Positions 17,841-30,143 of a stretch of DNA of 58,428 bases are shown one piece after another. Source of the DNA: Xanthobacteraceae bacterium. Its GTDB lineage: Bacteria > Pseudomonadota > Alphaproteobacteria > Rhizobiales > Xanthobacteraceae. How positions within the stretch are numbered: the first letter of the stretch is position 1; the number at the start of each line of letters is the position of its first letter. The notes below the pieces were generated by a model. That model saw only the letters and a list, made by a program, of their open reading frames with translations, ran no database searches and was not told the DNA's origin. The stretch is from contig JASHPU010000182.1 in the NCBI GenBank assembly GCA_030037885.1, positions 1 to 58,428 of the forward strand, read 5' to 3'. The position numbers and the translations under genes were made by a program.

Positions 17841-17945
17841 CCGTCATCCTGAGGTGCGCGCCGAAGGCGCGCCTCGAAGGATGCGGCCCGAGCGCCTCGG
17901 CCGTCGCCCTTCGAGGCTCGCTTCGCTCGCACCTCAGGGTGACGG
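17841..17945. repeat. Palindromic repeat element (GTCATCCTGAGGTGCG class)
   Basis: The left end CCGTCATCCTGAGGTGCGCG and right end CTCGCACCTCAGGGTGACGG are inverted. Inner GCGCGCCTCGAAGGATG and GCCCTTCGAGGCTCGC also pair. The remaining bases of the 317-nt gap between the subtilase and the next gene hold nothing else I can recognise. Confidence 0.75.
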
Positions 17946-18042
17946 GAATGAGTCAGTGAAAATCGCGGTTGGTATAAGATCGAGCGACGGACGCGGTTTT
18001 CAGCCCGACTCAATCAGCGCGCGCAGCGGACGGAGGTTTTAC

Positions 18043-19139
18043 CTACTTCGCCGCCACGCCGTCGGCCAGCATGCCGGCGACGGTCTTGATCTCGTTGCGC
18101 GCGTATTGCGGCAGGCCGGCACTGATCGAGTTGCCGGAATTGAACGACGAGCGGCCCATCAGCACCTCGGCCGGCACCAGGTTGCGCAGCACCGGGACCT
18201 TTTCGAAGTCCTTCTTCTTGTCGAACACGCTGGCGTCGATCGCCAAGGTCATGAACGCGGTGACGACGGTCTTGCCCGGATCGGTCGGGTCGTTCTGAAA
18301 CACGGCGAGGAATTTGCCGAATTTCATGATCTGGTTGACGTGGAAAATGTCCTGCTCGAGCACGCCGGCGACCGGCGTGTCGAGGCCGGTCAATTGCCGC
18401 AAGCCGGCGTCGTCGATCTCGCTCGGGGCCAGCGCCGAGAACTCGCTCTGGAAGTCGATGTGGTCGGAAATCTTCTTGGCGCTCTCGCGCAGCTTGTTGA
18501 CCAGCATGATGCCGAGCGGGATTTTGCCCTCGAGCGTGTAGGTCGACTGGATGCAGATCGACGTGGTCCGCCCGGCGCACCATTGGCGGTCCGGATTCTG
18601 ATTGCCGGTACCCGCCTCGCCGGTGAACGGCGCCACGTCGGCCGCAGCGATCTCCTTGTGCTTGATCGCCGGATCAATGCGCTGCAAAAATCCGATCGTC
18701 ACGTCATGGGGCAGATCGAGGCTTGCGGGGGCGCGGTCGAGAGCAAAGCGCGCCTGCGCCACGTACATGTAGAGCTTCTGTACGACCGGCTTCGGCGCGC
18801 TGCGGCCAGTCTTGCTGGTTTCCGTCTTGCTGGTTTCCGTCTTGCCGGTATCGCTCTTGTCGCCCTGCGTTTTGGTGACGGTCGGCTCGGTATAGGACGG
18901 AAACAACGCCAGAAATTTTTTCTCGGTGGGATGTTTGACCGCCCAATCGGCAAACGGCACCAGGTCGAGGTTGGCGGCCGCGGCAGCGTCCGGCTTGTCA
19001 CTGAACGCAATGGTCGAGGGTTTGAGTTGCGCCACGGCGACGTTGCGCGCCGAGGCGACGTCCTCGATCTGGAACGGCGCGGCGCCGGCGGCAGAGCACA
19101 GGCCGAGCAGCGCACACAGGACGGCGACGGGCCTGATCA

Positions 19140-19140
<1 letters not shown>
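18043..19140 (-). CDS. Exported protein of unknown function, downstream of PBP
   Basis: The 365-residue product has a signal peptide (IRPVAVLCALLGLCSAAGA, residues 2-20). It then has a mostly helical soluble region interrupted near residues 95-115 by a short Lys/Thr/Glu/Ser repeat (two copies of KTETS). I do not recognise a domain. The start ATG at 19140 overlaps the stop of the penicillin-binding protein gene by one base (TGATG), so the two are translationally coupled. An envelope role alongside that protein is a reasonable inference. The frame continues open upstream of 19140, but the overlap and signal peptide decide the start. Confidence 0.75.
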
Positions 19141-22151
<3,011 letters not shown>

Positions 22152-22371
22152 CGGGCGGTCGGGCTGGTTGGAGGAGGCGGCGGCCTATGGTGAACGGGGA
22201 ATATAGCCATCCGATCCTTACAAAAGGACTTTTTTTGGGGTGACGCGACACCTTCCGTCTTGCCCTGGAGCGCGGCGTCATCGGGGTGCCGGAACATGAA
22301 CAAAACCCACGAATGTCGCATGACGGCGGCGGACATGAGCGGCCGCGCCAGCATCAGTCAATGTCGATCAA

Positions 22372-23739
22372 TCACGGCTTCGCCGCACTAAGCGCATCGA
22401 AATGCCGGGATTGCTGCAGCCAGGCGAGGAGCGCGAGCGCCGGCAGGCCCGCCAGCGCGCAGATCGCGAAAAACCAGGCCCAGCCGGTCGCGGCGGCGAG
22501 AAAACCGGCGCCGGCGGACATGTAAGTGCGGCCGAAGGCCGCGAGCGCGGTCAGCAGCGCAAACTGCGTCGCGGTGTGCAACGGATTGCGGCACAGCGCC
22601 GACAGATAGGCGACGAAGATCACGGTGCCGATGGCGCTGGTGAAGTTCTCGACCGTGATGGCAAAGCTCAGCCATGCGGCATTGAGCCCGACGACGGCTT
22701 GCCACGAGAAAGCGAGGTTGGCCGACGCTTGCAGCACGCCGCCGATGAGCAGGCTTTGCGGCAGCGAACAGGCGCGAGCGACAAAACCTCCGGCAAAGCC
22801 GCCGATCAGCGTCGCCGCGAGGCCGAGCCCCTTGATGATCGCGGCGTATTCGTTGCGCGAAAAGCCGAGATCGATGACGAACGGCGCGGTCAGCGCTCCC
22901 GACAGCGCGTCGGTGAATTTGTAAAGCACCACGAAGGCGAGCGCCACGAACGCCATGTCGCGCGACAGAAACTCGGCGAAGGCGCCGACTGCCGCCTCGA
23001 CGACGCGGCCGAGCGTGTGCTCGCGCGCATGGACCGCGTCGGCCTGTCGCGATTGCGCCGGCTCGGTTGCCACAAGCGTGGTCGCGATACCGACCAGGAC
23101 AAGCGCCGCCATGATCGCATAGCCGGCGCTCCACGCGGCGTGCCGGGCAAGGCCGGAATGTTGCAGGCCGCTGACCAGGAACAATGCACCGGCGGTGGAG
23201 GCGAGCATGCCGACGCGATAGGCCGCGACATAGGAGGCCATGCCGGCGGCCTGCTCGCTCTCGTCGAGGCTTTCGACGCGAAAGGCGTCGATGACGATGT
23301 CCTGGGTCGCCGATGCGGCGGCGACCAGGAGCGCGCCTAGCGCGACCAAGAACGCCGACTGCGCCGGATCGCAGGCGCCGAGCAACAGGATCGCGGCCAT
23401 CAACAACAGCTGCGAGGCCAACAGCCAGCCGCGCCGGCGGCCGAAACGTCGCGACAAGACCGGCACGTCGAGCGCATCGACGATCGGCGCCCACAGGAAT
23501 TTGAGCGTGTAGGGCGTGCCAACCAGGGCAAACAGGCCGATGGTGCTGAGGTTGACCTTGGCCTCGGTCATCCACACCAACAGCGTCGAGCCGGACAGCG
23601 CCAGCGGCAGCCCGGAGGAAAAGCCGAGGAACAGGATGATCAGGACGCGGCGCTTGAGATAAACCGACAGCATCTGCGTCCACGAGCGGCGGGCGGGCGC
23701 GGCAGTGCCGCCGCTGCCGGCCTGCGGCGGCAGCGCCAT
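22372..23739 (-). CDS. ampG: AmpG-type muropeptide MFS permease
   Basis: A 455-residue major-facilitator transporter with 12 or more hydrophobic helices. The N-terminal segment ILFLGFSSGLPLALSGSTLLVWMTEAKVNLSTIG splits into the family signatures FSSGLPLAL and LVWMTE. LKFLWAPIVDAL and ATQDIVIDAFRVE are highly characteristic of AmpG. The protein imports GlcNAc-anhydroMurNAc peptides for wall recycling and beta-lactamase signalling, which fits the neighbouring penicillin-binding protein gene. It lies six nt downstream of rmuC on the same strand, suggesting an rmuC-ampG operon. Confidence 0.9.
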   Translation of the reverse strand: MALPPQAGSGGTAAPARRSWTQMLSVYLKRRVLIILFLGFSSGLPLALSGSTLLVWMTEAKVNLSTIGLFALVGTPYTLKFLWAPIVDALDVPVLSRRFGRRRGWLLASQLLLMAAILLLGACDPAQSAFLVALGALLVAAASATQDIVIDAFRVESLDESEQAAGMASYVAAYRVGMLASTAGALFLVSGLQHSGLARHAAWSAGYAIMAALVLVGIATTLVATEPAQSRQADAVHAREHTLGRVVEAAVGAFAEFLSRDMAFVALAFVVLYKFTDALSGALTAPFVIDLGFSRNEYAAIIKGLGLAATLIGGFAGGFVARACSLPQSLLIGGVLQASANLAFSWQAVVGLNAAWLSFAITVENFTSAIGTVIFVAYLSALCRNPLHTATQFALLTALAAFGRTYMSAGAGFLAAATGWAWFFAICALAGLPALALLAWLQQSRHFDALSAAKP

Positions 23740-23745
23740 GCGTCG

Positions 23746-24864
23746 CTACTCCCCGGCCTGCAGCTTGCGCACCGGAGCGGACAGCGCCTGCGAGGCATCC
23801 GCGCCGTCGCCGTTGAACTCGACCTGGGCGATGCGCTCGCCGCGGCCTTCGATCTTCTCGATCGAGATGATGGACTGCCTGATGTCTTCGCTCGACTGGT
23901 TGAAATGGGCCTGCAGCTTGCGGATCCGGTCGCCCAACAGGCCGACGTCCTTCACCAAGCGTCCGACTTCGTCACGAATCTGATCGGCCGCCTCGCGCAT
24001 CCTGGAATCGCGCTGGTTCTGCCGAACCAGCTGAATTGCCAGCATCAACAGCGACGGTGAGACGATCACGACACGGGCACGGAACGCCTTCTGCACCAGA
24101 TCGTCAAAATCCTCGTGCAGCTCGGCATAGATCGACTCCGACGGCACGAACATGAACGCCAGCTCCTGGGTTTCGCCCGGTACCAAGTATTTCGCGACGT
24201 CGTTGATGTGCTTGGTCACGTCCTGACGCAAGCGGGCGGCGGCCAGCTTGCGCTCATCTTCGCTTCTGGCGTCGCGACAGGCGGTAATCGCCTCCAGCGG
24301 AAATTTCGCATCAATCACAAGCAGGCGATTGTCGGGCAGAAAAATCACGCAGTCCGGACGCGTCTTGTTGGGCAGCGTGTATTCAAAGGCGTAGCTGCCT
24401 TTCGGCAGTCCGTCACCGACGATGACCTCCATGCGGCCTTGGCCGAAGGCGCCGCGCGACTGCTTGTTGGCCAAAATGCTCTGCAGCGAGGTGACCTGGC
24501 TGGCGAGCTGGGTGATGTTGCGTTGCGCACTGTCGATGACGGCGAGCCGCTCGTTGAGCTTCTGCAGGTTTTCGGCGGTCTTTTGCGTGGTGTGCTGCAT
24601 CGATTCGCCGAGCCGGTGCGTCACCGCGTCGAGCCGCTCGTTGACGGAGCGCTGCAGCTGCGACTGGGTGTTGGTGAAATGACCCATCAGCGCCTCGAGC
24701 CGCGCCGCATTGTCGGTCTGCACGCGAGCGAGTTCGGCGATGACCGCCGCGTGCGGCGCGGCGCCGTCGCGGCCGCGCCACAGCACCAGCACCAGCGCGA
24801 TCGCCGCAAACACGATGCAGGCGGCGACGAGGGCGAAGAGCGCGATGCTCGGCAGATCGGGCAT
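23746..24864 (-). CDS. rmuC: DNA recombination protein RmuC homologue
   Basis: The 372-residue protein has an N-terminal membrane helix ([23 protein letters not shown]) and a long coiled-coil region (about residues 45-130). The RmuC nuclease-like domain follows, with [37 protein letters not shown] and [15 protein letters not shown]. RmuC limits inversions and replication-linked rearrangements; the DAK motif belongs to its PD-(D/E)XK-like fold. I start at 24864; the frame continues upstream through a short tandem repeat that does not look coding. It is divergent from def. Confidence 0.9.
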   Translation of the reverse strand: MPDLPSIALFALVAACIVFAAIALVLVLWRGRDGAAPHAAVIAELARVQTDNAARLEALMGHFTNTQSQLQRSVNERLDAVTHRLGESMQHTTQKTAENLQKLNERLAVIDSAQRNITQLASQVTSLQSILANKQSRGAFGQGRMEVIVGDGLPKGSYAFEYTLPNKTRPDCVIFLPDNRLLVIDAKFPLEAITACRDARSEDERKLAAARLRQDVTKHINDVAKYLVPGETQELAFMFVPSESIYAELHEDFDDLVQKAFRARVVIVSPSLLMLAIQLVRQNQRDSRMREAADQIRDEVGRLVKDVGLLGDRIRKLQAHFNQSSEDIRQSIISIEKIEGRGERIAQVEFNGDGADASQALSAPVRKLQAGE

Positions 24865-24900
24865 GAGGCAAGTCTTCGAGGCAAGTCTTCGAGGCAAGTC
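24865..24900. repeat. 13-nt tandem repeat, 2.8 copies
   Basis: The unit GAGGCAAGTCTTC occurs at 24865-24877 and 24878-24890, with ten bases of a third copy to 24900. It lies immediately upstream of the rmuC start, in the rmuC-def divergent region. Confidence 0.8.
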
Positions 24901-25015
24901 TATGCGATTCGCCGCGGCCGGAACGAACAGCGAACATTCATATCCGCTCGGGCCGCGCGGCGCAACCGGGCTCGGGCGCATTGACCGCGGTTTGCGCACC
25001 GCTTACATCGCCGAC

Positions 25016-25534
25016 ATGGCGGTGCGCGAAATCATAAAGCTTCCCGACAAGCGGTTGCGGCTCAAATCCGAGCCGGTCAAGCGCGTCGATGCCGGCATCC
25101 GCAAGCTGGTCGATGATCTGTTCGAGACCATGTACGACGCCCCCGGCATCGGGCTCGCGGCGATCCAGATCGGCGTCGCCAAGCGCGTCATGACGATGGA
25201 CTTGTCGAAGAAGGACGACACGCACGAGCCGCAGGTCTTCATCAATCCGGAGGTCACCTGGGCGTCGGCGGAAACCGCGAAATACGAGGAAGGCTGCCTG
25301 TCGATCCCGGAGTTTTACGAGGAGGTCGAGCGGCCCGCCAAGGTCAAGGTGAAGTATCTCGACATCGACGGCAAGGAGCACGAGATCGAGGCCACCGGGC
25401 TCCTTGCCACCTGCCTGCAGCACGAGATCGACCACATCAACGGCGTCCTGTTCATCGATTACATCTCCAAGCTCAAGCGCGACCGCATCGTCAAAAAGTT
25501 CGCCAAAGCCGCCAAGCACTCGATGGCAGACTGA
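25016..25534 (+). CDS. def: Peptide deformylase
   Basis: This enzyme removes the N-formyl group from nascent proteins. The 172-residue product contains the three deformylase motifs: [10 protein letters not shown] (near residue 44), EGCLSIP (near 93, metal cysteine) and [10 protein letters not shown] (near 136, metal histidines and catalytic glutamate). The start at 25016 ([11 protein letters not shown]) fits the family; the open frame upstream is not conserved in style. In most Rhizobiales def is followed directly by fmt, but here a toxin-antitoxin pair and about 1.1 kb separate them. Confidence 0.96.
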   Translation: MAVREIIKLPDKRLRLKSEPVKRVDAGIRKLVDDLFETMYDAPGIGLAAIQIGVAKRVMTMDLSKKDDTHEPQVFINPEVTWASAETAKYEEGCLSIPEFYEEVERPAKVKVKYLDIDGKEHEIEATGLLATCLQHEIDHINGVLFIDYISKLKRDRIVKKFAKAAKHSMAD

Positions 25535-25559
25535 ACAGCTCATCTATTCAGAAATCTAT

Positions 25560-25790
25560 TCAGAAGAAGTGCGATATTGCTGCCGTTGCGCCGGAGGAAG
25601 CTTTCGTACCAAGCAACAGGAGCACGGTCATAACGACGGTTCTCAGGAAAAAGAGCAGCCGTTTTCCGGATTGGTCGGCTCTGAGCGAGTACACCTTATG
25701 CTTGGTCCAATCTCCCTTCGCATCGATTATCACCGATTCAGAACGTCGGAGGCGGATAATTTCTTGAAGCGATTTGGCTCTGCGATCCAT
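25560..25790 (-). CDS. Possible small membrane protein, unknown
   Basis: A 76-codon minus-strand frame begins at 25790 with CGGAGG five nt before the ATG. The first half is charged (MDRRAKSLQEIIRLRRSE) and the C-terminal third is one hydrophobic helix (TVVMTVLLLLG) before the stop. Nothing in it is recognisable. Its lower GC content and its place next to a toxin-antitoxin pair suggest acquired sequence. The rest of the 25535-26010 gap is AT-richer and shows no other gene. Confidence 0.4.
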   Translation of the reverse strand: MDRRAKSLQEIIRLRRSESVIIDAKGDWTKHKVYSLRADQSGKRLLFFLRTVVMTVLLLLGTKASSGATAAISHFF

Positions 25791-25983
25791 TTGAGCCTCC
25801 GAAGGTTCAATCTCAAATGACTGCGTGTCGCTGCCCCATACATTGTGTGCGAGAATTATTCCCGTCCGGCTAATGGTCCATTAACTGTTAACGGCTGGTT
25901 AACTGCTCTCAGCTATTCCCTTTTATTCTAAGTATCTGAAGAGGCATATAAAATCGTCTCCAATCGACAGCGAATTTCAAATT

Positions 25984-25999
25984 TGATATCCTGATATCA
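25984..25999. promoter_or_regulatory. Putative operator of the FitAB-type operon
   Basis: Two TGATATC copies separated by one base (25984-25990 and 25992-25998), each containing the palindrome GATATC, lie 12 nt before the antitoxin start. Ribbon-helix-helix antitoxins of this class bind such repeats to repress their own operon. Confidence 0.5.
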
Positions 26000-26010
26000 G
26001 AGAGTGGAAC

Positions 26011-26256
26011 ATGGCCAACCTTCTAATCCGCGACATCAATCCGACGCTCAAACGCCAACTGGCGGATCGCGCGCGTACGCACCGCCGCAGCCTGTCGGAT
26101 GAGGCCAAGACCCTCATTCGAAGGGGCTTGGCTGCACAGCCACGGGAAGTCGGAATTGGCACCCGACTGTTTTCGATGCTGCCGGATGAATGGCGGGGTG
26201 ACGATCTCGTGTTCGAGGCACCAACAGATATGCCCGAACCCGCCGAATTTGCATGA
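26011..26256 (+). CDS. FitA-like ribbon-helix-helix antitoxin
   Basis: The 81-residue protein starts MANLLIRDINPTLKRQLADRARTHRRSLSDEAKTLI when read in pieces. This is the FitA-type pattern: a short beta strand followed by two helices for DNA binding, then a flexible acidic tail (EAPTDMPEPAEFA) that would occupy the toxin active site. The stop overlaps the toxin start by four bases (ATGA), the usual coupling in this family. The tandem TGATATC sequences upstream fit autoregulation. The pair is inserted between def and fmt. Confidence 0.85.
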   Translation: MANLLIRDINPTLKRQLADRARTHRRSLSDEAKTLIRRGLAAQPREVGIGTRLFSMLPDEWRGDDLVFEAPTDMPEPAEFA

Positions 26257-26684
26257 TCGTCCTGGATACGAACATTATTTCGGAAGGCTTTCGCAAAGCG
26301 CCAAGCGCCACAGTGCGAGTCTGGCTCGATGCGCAGGCGCCGACCGACCTGTTTCTTTGCGCGCCGGTCCTGGCCGAGTTGCGCTATGGTATCGAGCGGT
26401 TGACTCCCGGCGCGCGAAAGGCGGCGCTTGAAGCGCTCCTGTTGAATGTGGAAACCGAGCTGTTCGACAATCGTATTCTTCCATTCGATCGCGCGAGCGC
26501 CTACGAATTCGGCCGTATTCTGGTGCGGCGCAATAGCATGGGCCGGCCGATAGCCACGATGGACGCTATCATTGCCGCGATTGCGATTAGCCATCGCATG
26601 GCGCTCGCCACGCGCGATGTTGTAGACTTTAGCGGCCTTGAACTCGATTTGATAAACCCGTTCGAGCCTGCTGCGGCTCGCTGA
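26253..26684 (+). CDS. FitB/VapC-type PIN-domain toxin
   Basis: The 143-residue PIN-domain ribonuclease has the N-terminal strand MIVLDTNIISE with the first acidic residue, a conserved glutamate in LAELRYGIERL (near residue 45), and the later acidic residues in IATMDAIIAAIA and ATRDVVDF. These four positions form the magnesium-binding site of VapC/FitB nucleases, which usually cut tRNA or other RNA. It is paired with the antitoxin immediately upstream. Confidence 0.87.
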   Translation: MIVLDTNIISEGFRKAPSATVRVWLDAQAPTDLFLCAPVLAELRYGIERLTPGARKAALEALLLNVETELFDNRILPFDRASAYEFGRILVRRNSMGRPIATMDAIIAAIAISHRMALATRDVVDFSGLELDLINPFEPAAAR

Positions 26685-26704
26685 ACCTTGTCTTGGTCAC
26701 CGTC

Positions 26705-27628
26705 ATGCCGCTCCGCCTGGTCTTCATGGGCACGCCCGACTTCGCCGTGCCCACGCTGGTCGAGCTTGCCGGCGCCGGCCACCCGATCGTCGCGGTCTAT
26801 AGCCGGCCGCCGCAGCCGGCCGGTCGCGGATTGGCGCCGCAGCCGAGCGCCGTCGTGCGGCAGGCCGAACGGCTCCATCTGCCGGTCCTGACGCCGACGA
26901 CGCTGCGCGGCGACGACGCGGCGGCCGTCATGCGCACCCACGGCGCCGAAGCTGCGGTGGTTGTCGCCTACGGGCTCATTCTGCCGAAGCCGATCCTCGA
27001 TGCCTTTCCGTTTGGCGCGTTCAACGTGCATGCCTCGCTATTGCCGCGCTGGCGCGGCGCCGCACCGATCCATCGCGCCGTCATGGCCGGCGATCGGGAG
27101 ACCGGCGTGACCATCATGAAGATGGCAGAGGGCCTCGATACCGGCCCGAGCGTCCAGCAGCGCCGCGTCACGATCGCGCCGGATGCGACCACCGGCGATC
27201 TGCACGATGAATTGGCGCGGCTCGGCGCGACTCTCATGTCGATCGCGCTCGGTGGCCTGGAACGCGGCTCGCTGCAAGTGACGCCGCAAGACGAAAGCTG
27301 CGCGACCTACGCCGCCAAGATCGACAAGCGCGAAACGCACGTCGATTGGACCAAGCACTGGCAGGAGGTGCACAATCATTGCCGCGGGCTGTCGCCGTTT
27401 CCGGGCGCCTGGTGCGAGCTTTCCAGTGCCGGCCGGATCAAGATTTTGCGCACCACCAAGGGTGCCGGCGCCGGACCGCCGGGACATGTACTCGACGACA
27501 AGCTGACGATCGCCTGCGGCAGCGGCGCGGTACGGCTCGTTCAGCTGCAGCGCGCCGGCCGTCAGCCGATGCCGGCCGACGAATTTCTGCGCGGCACGCC
27601 GGTCGCGCCGTCGAGCGTGTTCGCTTAA
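26705..27628 (+). CDS. fmt: Methionyl-tRNA formyltransferase
   Basis: This enzyme formylates initiator Met-tRNA using 10-formyl-tetrahydrofolate. The 307-residue sequence starts [18 protein letters not shown]. The formyl-binding loop is [20 protein letters not shown] (Asn, His, and downstream Asp in EGLDTGP), and the C-terminal OB-like domain ends in PADEFLRG. I start at 26705; an earlier in-frame start would add four residues. truA starts 10 nt after the stop, so fmt and truA form an operon. Confidence 0.95.
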   Translation: MPLRLVFMGTPDFAVPTLVELAGAGHPIVAVYSRPPQPAGRGLAPQPSAVVRQAERLHLPVLTPTTLRGDDAAAVMRTHGAEAAVVVAYGLILPKPILDAFPFGAFNVHASLLPRWRGAAPIHRAVMAGDRETGVTIMKMAEGLDTGPSVQQRRVTIAPDATTGDLHDELARLGATLMSIALGGLERGSLQVTPQDESCATYAAKIDKRETHVDWTKHWQEVHNHCRGLSPFPGAWCELSSAGRIKILRTTKGAGAGPPGHVLDDKLTIACGSGAVRLVQLQRAGRQPMPADEFLRGTPVAPSSVFA

Positions 27629-27638
27629 AAGCGAAGCG

Positions 27639-28376
27639 ATGCCGCGCTACAAGCTCACTATCGAATACGACGGCGCGCCGTTCGTCGGTTGGCAGGCGCA
27701 GGACAACGGTCCGTCGGTGCAGGGCGTGCTCGCCGACGCCGTTGCGGCGTTCGCCGGCGAGCGCGTCGCCGTCTCCGGCGCCGGCCGCACCGATGCCGGC
27801 GTGCACGCGCTCGGCCAAGTGGCGCATGTCGATCTCGGCAAGGACTGGGGCAACGACACCGTGCGCGACGCCATCAATTTTCATGTGCGGCCGCAGCCGG
27901 TCGCGGTGCTCACAGCCGAACAGGTCGCGGCCGATTTCGACGCCCGGTTTTCGGCGAAGAAGCGCCACTATCTGTACCGCATCGTCAATCGCCGCGCCGA
28001 TCTTGCGCTCGACCACGACCGCGCCTGGCGCGTGCCGCGGCCGCTCGACGCCGCCGCCATGCACGACGCGGCGCGGCTTCTGGTCGGCCGCCACGACTTC
28101 ACCACCTTCCGCGCCGCCGAGTGCCAGGCCAAATCGCCGGTCAAGACGCTCGACCGCCTCGACGTCACGCGCGACGGCGACGAGGTGCGCATTGCCGCGT
28201 CGGCGCGTTCGTTCCTGCATCACCAGGTGCGCTCGATGGTCGGCTCGCTCGTTCATGTCGGCGACGGCAAATGGCGCGCCGCCGATCTCGCCAGCGCGCT
28301 CGCCGCGCGCGACCGCGCCACCTGCGGCCAGGTTGCGCCGCCGCACGGGCTTTATCTGGTGCGGGTGGAGTATTGA
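27639..28376 (+). CDS. truA: tRNA pseudouridine(38-40) synthase
   Basis: This enzyme modifies U38-U40 in the anticodon arm of many tRNAs. The 245-residue protein shows [14 protein letters not shown], the catalytic aspartate in [14 protein letters not shown] (near residue 52), RHYLYRI and HHQVRSMVG, all signatures of TruA. It follows fmt closely and is likely cotranscribed. Nothing is unusual in length or composition. Confidence 0.96.
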   Translation: MPRYKLTIEYDGAPFVGWQAQDNGPSVQGVLADAVAAFAGERVAVSGAGRTDAGVHALGQVAHVDLGKDWGNDTVRDAINFHVRPQPVAVLTAEQVAADFDARFSAKKRHYLYRIVNRRADLALDHDRAWRVPRPLDAAAMHDAARLLVGRHDFTTFRAAECQAKSPVKTLDRLDVTRDGDEVRIAASARSFLHHQVRSMVGSLVHVGDGKWRAADLASALAARDRATCGQVAPPHGLYLVRVEY

Positions 28377-28455
28377 GGCGCGCGCACATTGTCCGAGCTC
28401 CGCCCGTGCGATAGCTTATACGCCTGATCAAAAAGATCGTTTGAGCAGGGAGTGA

Positions 28456-29244
28456 ATGACCATGCAGCGCATATCATTGCTAAAAGGCATCGCACAGGCG
28501 GCAGCCGGCGGATTGCTGTCGTGCTCGCTTGCGGCAACGGCCTGTAGTGCGGATGAAATCAAGGTCTTGACGTCCGTGGCCCTGACCTCGGCCTTGAATC
28601 AACTGGCCCCAGGTTTCGAGAAAGCGACCGGAAACAAGCTGAACATCGGCTATGCCCTCATCGCCGACGTCAGAAAGCGCATACTGGCTGGCGAAACCGC
28701 CGACGTGATCATCTTGTCGCGTCCGGTGATGGACGAGCTCGACAAACAAGGCAAGTTCGCCTCCGGCAGCATCACCAACATCGCCGGCACGCCCGTTGCG
28801 CTCGCAGTGCACGCCGGCGCGCCGAGACCGGACATCAGCACGGCCGATGCACTCAAGCGTACGCTGCTCTCCGCCAAGTCGATCGTCTACGCCGATCCGG
28901 CAAAGGGCGGCGCCAGCGGCGTCGTTTTCGCGCACGTCGTCGAGCGCCTTGGCATCGCCGATCAGCTCAAGCCGAAGACCATTTTGGTGCCGGGCGCCCA
29001 GGCGGCGCAACTCGTTGCCAAAGGCCAAGCCGAGATCGGGGTCGGGCAGACTTCCGAGATCGTGCCGGTGGCGGGTGCACAAGTGCTCGGTCCGCTGCCC
29101 GGTGAACTCAACAGCACGACACTGTTCACCGCCGGCATCGGCGCCGCTACGAAGGTACCGGCGGCAGCAAAATCATTTATCCAATTCCTCACCGGACCGA
29201 TCGCCAAGCCGGTGTTCAGCGCCAAGGGGTTTCAACCGAGTTAG
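28456..29244 (+). CDS. Periplasmic substrate-binding protein, ModA-like
   Basis: The 262-residue protein has a signal sequence (residues 1-30, ending CSLAATACSADE, where a lipobox-like cysteine is possible). The body is a bacterial solute-binding domain of the SBP_11 / ModA type: LTSVALTSALNQLAPGFEKATG, then SRPVMDELDKQGK and a C-terminal half with VPVAGAQVLGPLPGEL. No ABC permease genes accompany it, so the transport partner is unknown. Proteins of this orphan type are frequent in Bradyrhizobium relatives. GGGAGTGA precedes the ATG. Confidence 0.8.
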   Translation: MTMQRISLLKGIAQAAAGGLLSCSLAATACSADEIKVLTSVALTSALNQLAPGFEKATGNKLNIGYALIADVRKRILAGETADVIILSRPVMDELDKQGKFASGSITNIAGTPVALAVHAGAPRPDISTADALKRTLLSAKSIVYADPAKGGASGVVFAHVVERLGIADQLKPKTILVPGAQAAQLVAKGQAEIGVGQTSEIVPVAGAQVLGPLPGELNSTTLFTAGIGAATKVPAAAKSFIQFLTGPIAKPVFSAKGFQPS

Positions 29245-29293
29245 CAGCTAGCAAAACGTTGGGGGTGGGCAGCGCGCGTGCGCGGATACCCAC

Positions 29294-29354
29294 GTGGGCA
29301 AAATCGCCTCGAAGTGGTCCCCACGCGTCAGGGCCGCACACCGATTTTGCCCAC
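29294..29354. repeat. 13-bp inverted repeat, 35-nt spacer
   Basis: GTGGGCAAAATCG (29294-29306) and CGATTTTGCCCAC (29342-29354) are exact inverted copies in the gap between the solute-binding protein and acetyltransferase genes. This may be a terminator-like structure or a member of another repeat family; no U-tract follows. I see nothing else in the 29245-29513 gap. Confidence 0.7.
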
Positions 29355-29513
29355 CCGAAAGGCTCTCCTTCATCGATTGTTAATCAGTTCCGTTAATCAA
29401 ATATCCGTTGCGGCGATGCGGTGCCTCGAACGTCAACCCGCATGATCTTACTGCTTTGAAAGGGGTTTAGGCCCCTCCGCCCGCAGCCGCCACATGTGTC
29501 TTAAGGGATCGGG

Positions 29514-30116
29514 ATGTTCATCGGCAGCCAGGTCACGCTCGGCGCATTCGTTCCTGATGATTACGTCGCGATGTATTGCTGGGCCAACGACATCGTTGCG
29601 GCGCGCCTCGACGGCGCATTCCGGCCGGCGAATCTCAAGGACGTCATTACGCAGTGCGAGGCCGCGGCAAAAGATCCGTCGCGGGTCATGTTGGCGATCC
29701 GCCGGCGCGGCGACCCGAAGCTGATCGGCTATGTCCTGATCCAGAATATCAGCGCCGTGCATCGCTCCGCCGACATCGGCATTCGGATCGGTGAGGAGAA
29801 GTACCGCGGCCGCGGCCATGGCAAGGAGGCCCTTGGCCTCGCGCTCGGCTATTGCTGGGACCACTTGAATTTGGAGCGGGTCGGGCTGGTGGTGTTTCGC
29901 CATAACACCAGAGCGATCAACGCCTACCGGGCGGCCGGCTTCAAGAGAGAAGGCCTGCTCAAGCGGCTGTGGTATGTCGATGGAAGCTGGGTCGACGTCG
30001 TTCTGATGGCGGCATTCCGGCGGTCACGGTCGCGGCAACGCGCCCGGCCGGGCAGTCAAACATCGACCGACGCAAATCCTCCCGTCCATATCAACGCGCC
30101 CGCTGTGGCCGCATAG
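29514..30116 (+). CDS. GNAT-family N-acetyltransferase, RimJ/RimL-like
   Basis: The 200-residue protein has the acetyl-CoA pyrophosphate loop EEKYRGRGHGKEAL (Q/RxxGxG/A type, near residue 100). The following helix and NTRAINAYRAAGFKREG are the hallmark of RimJ/RimL-type acetyltransferases acting on protein or small-molecule amines. The last 30 residues are Arg/Ser/Pro-rich and probably disordered. The substrate is not predictable. The ATG at 29514 follows AAGGGATCGGG. Confidence 0.85.
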   Translation: MFIGSQVTLGAFVPDDYVAMYCWANDIVAARLDGAFRPANLKDVITQCEAAAKDPSRVMLAIRRRGDPKLIGYVLIQNISAVHRSADIGIRIGEEKYRGRGHGKEALGLALGYCWDHLNLERVGLVVFRHNTRAINAYRAAGFKREGLLKRLWYVDGSWVDVVLMAAFRRSRSRQRARPGSQTSTDANPPVHINAPAVAA

Positions 30117-30143
30117 CGAAGTTCCAGCACCACGAGAAGGCCG

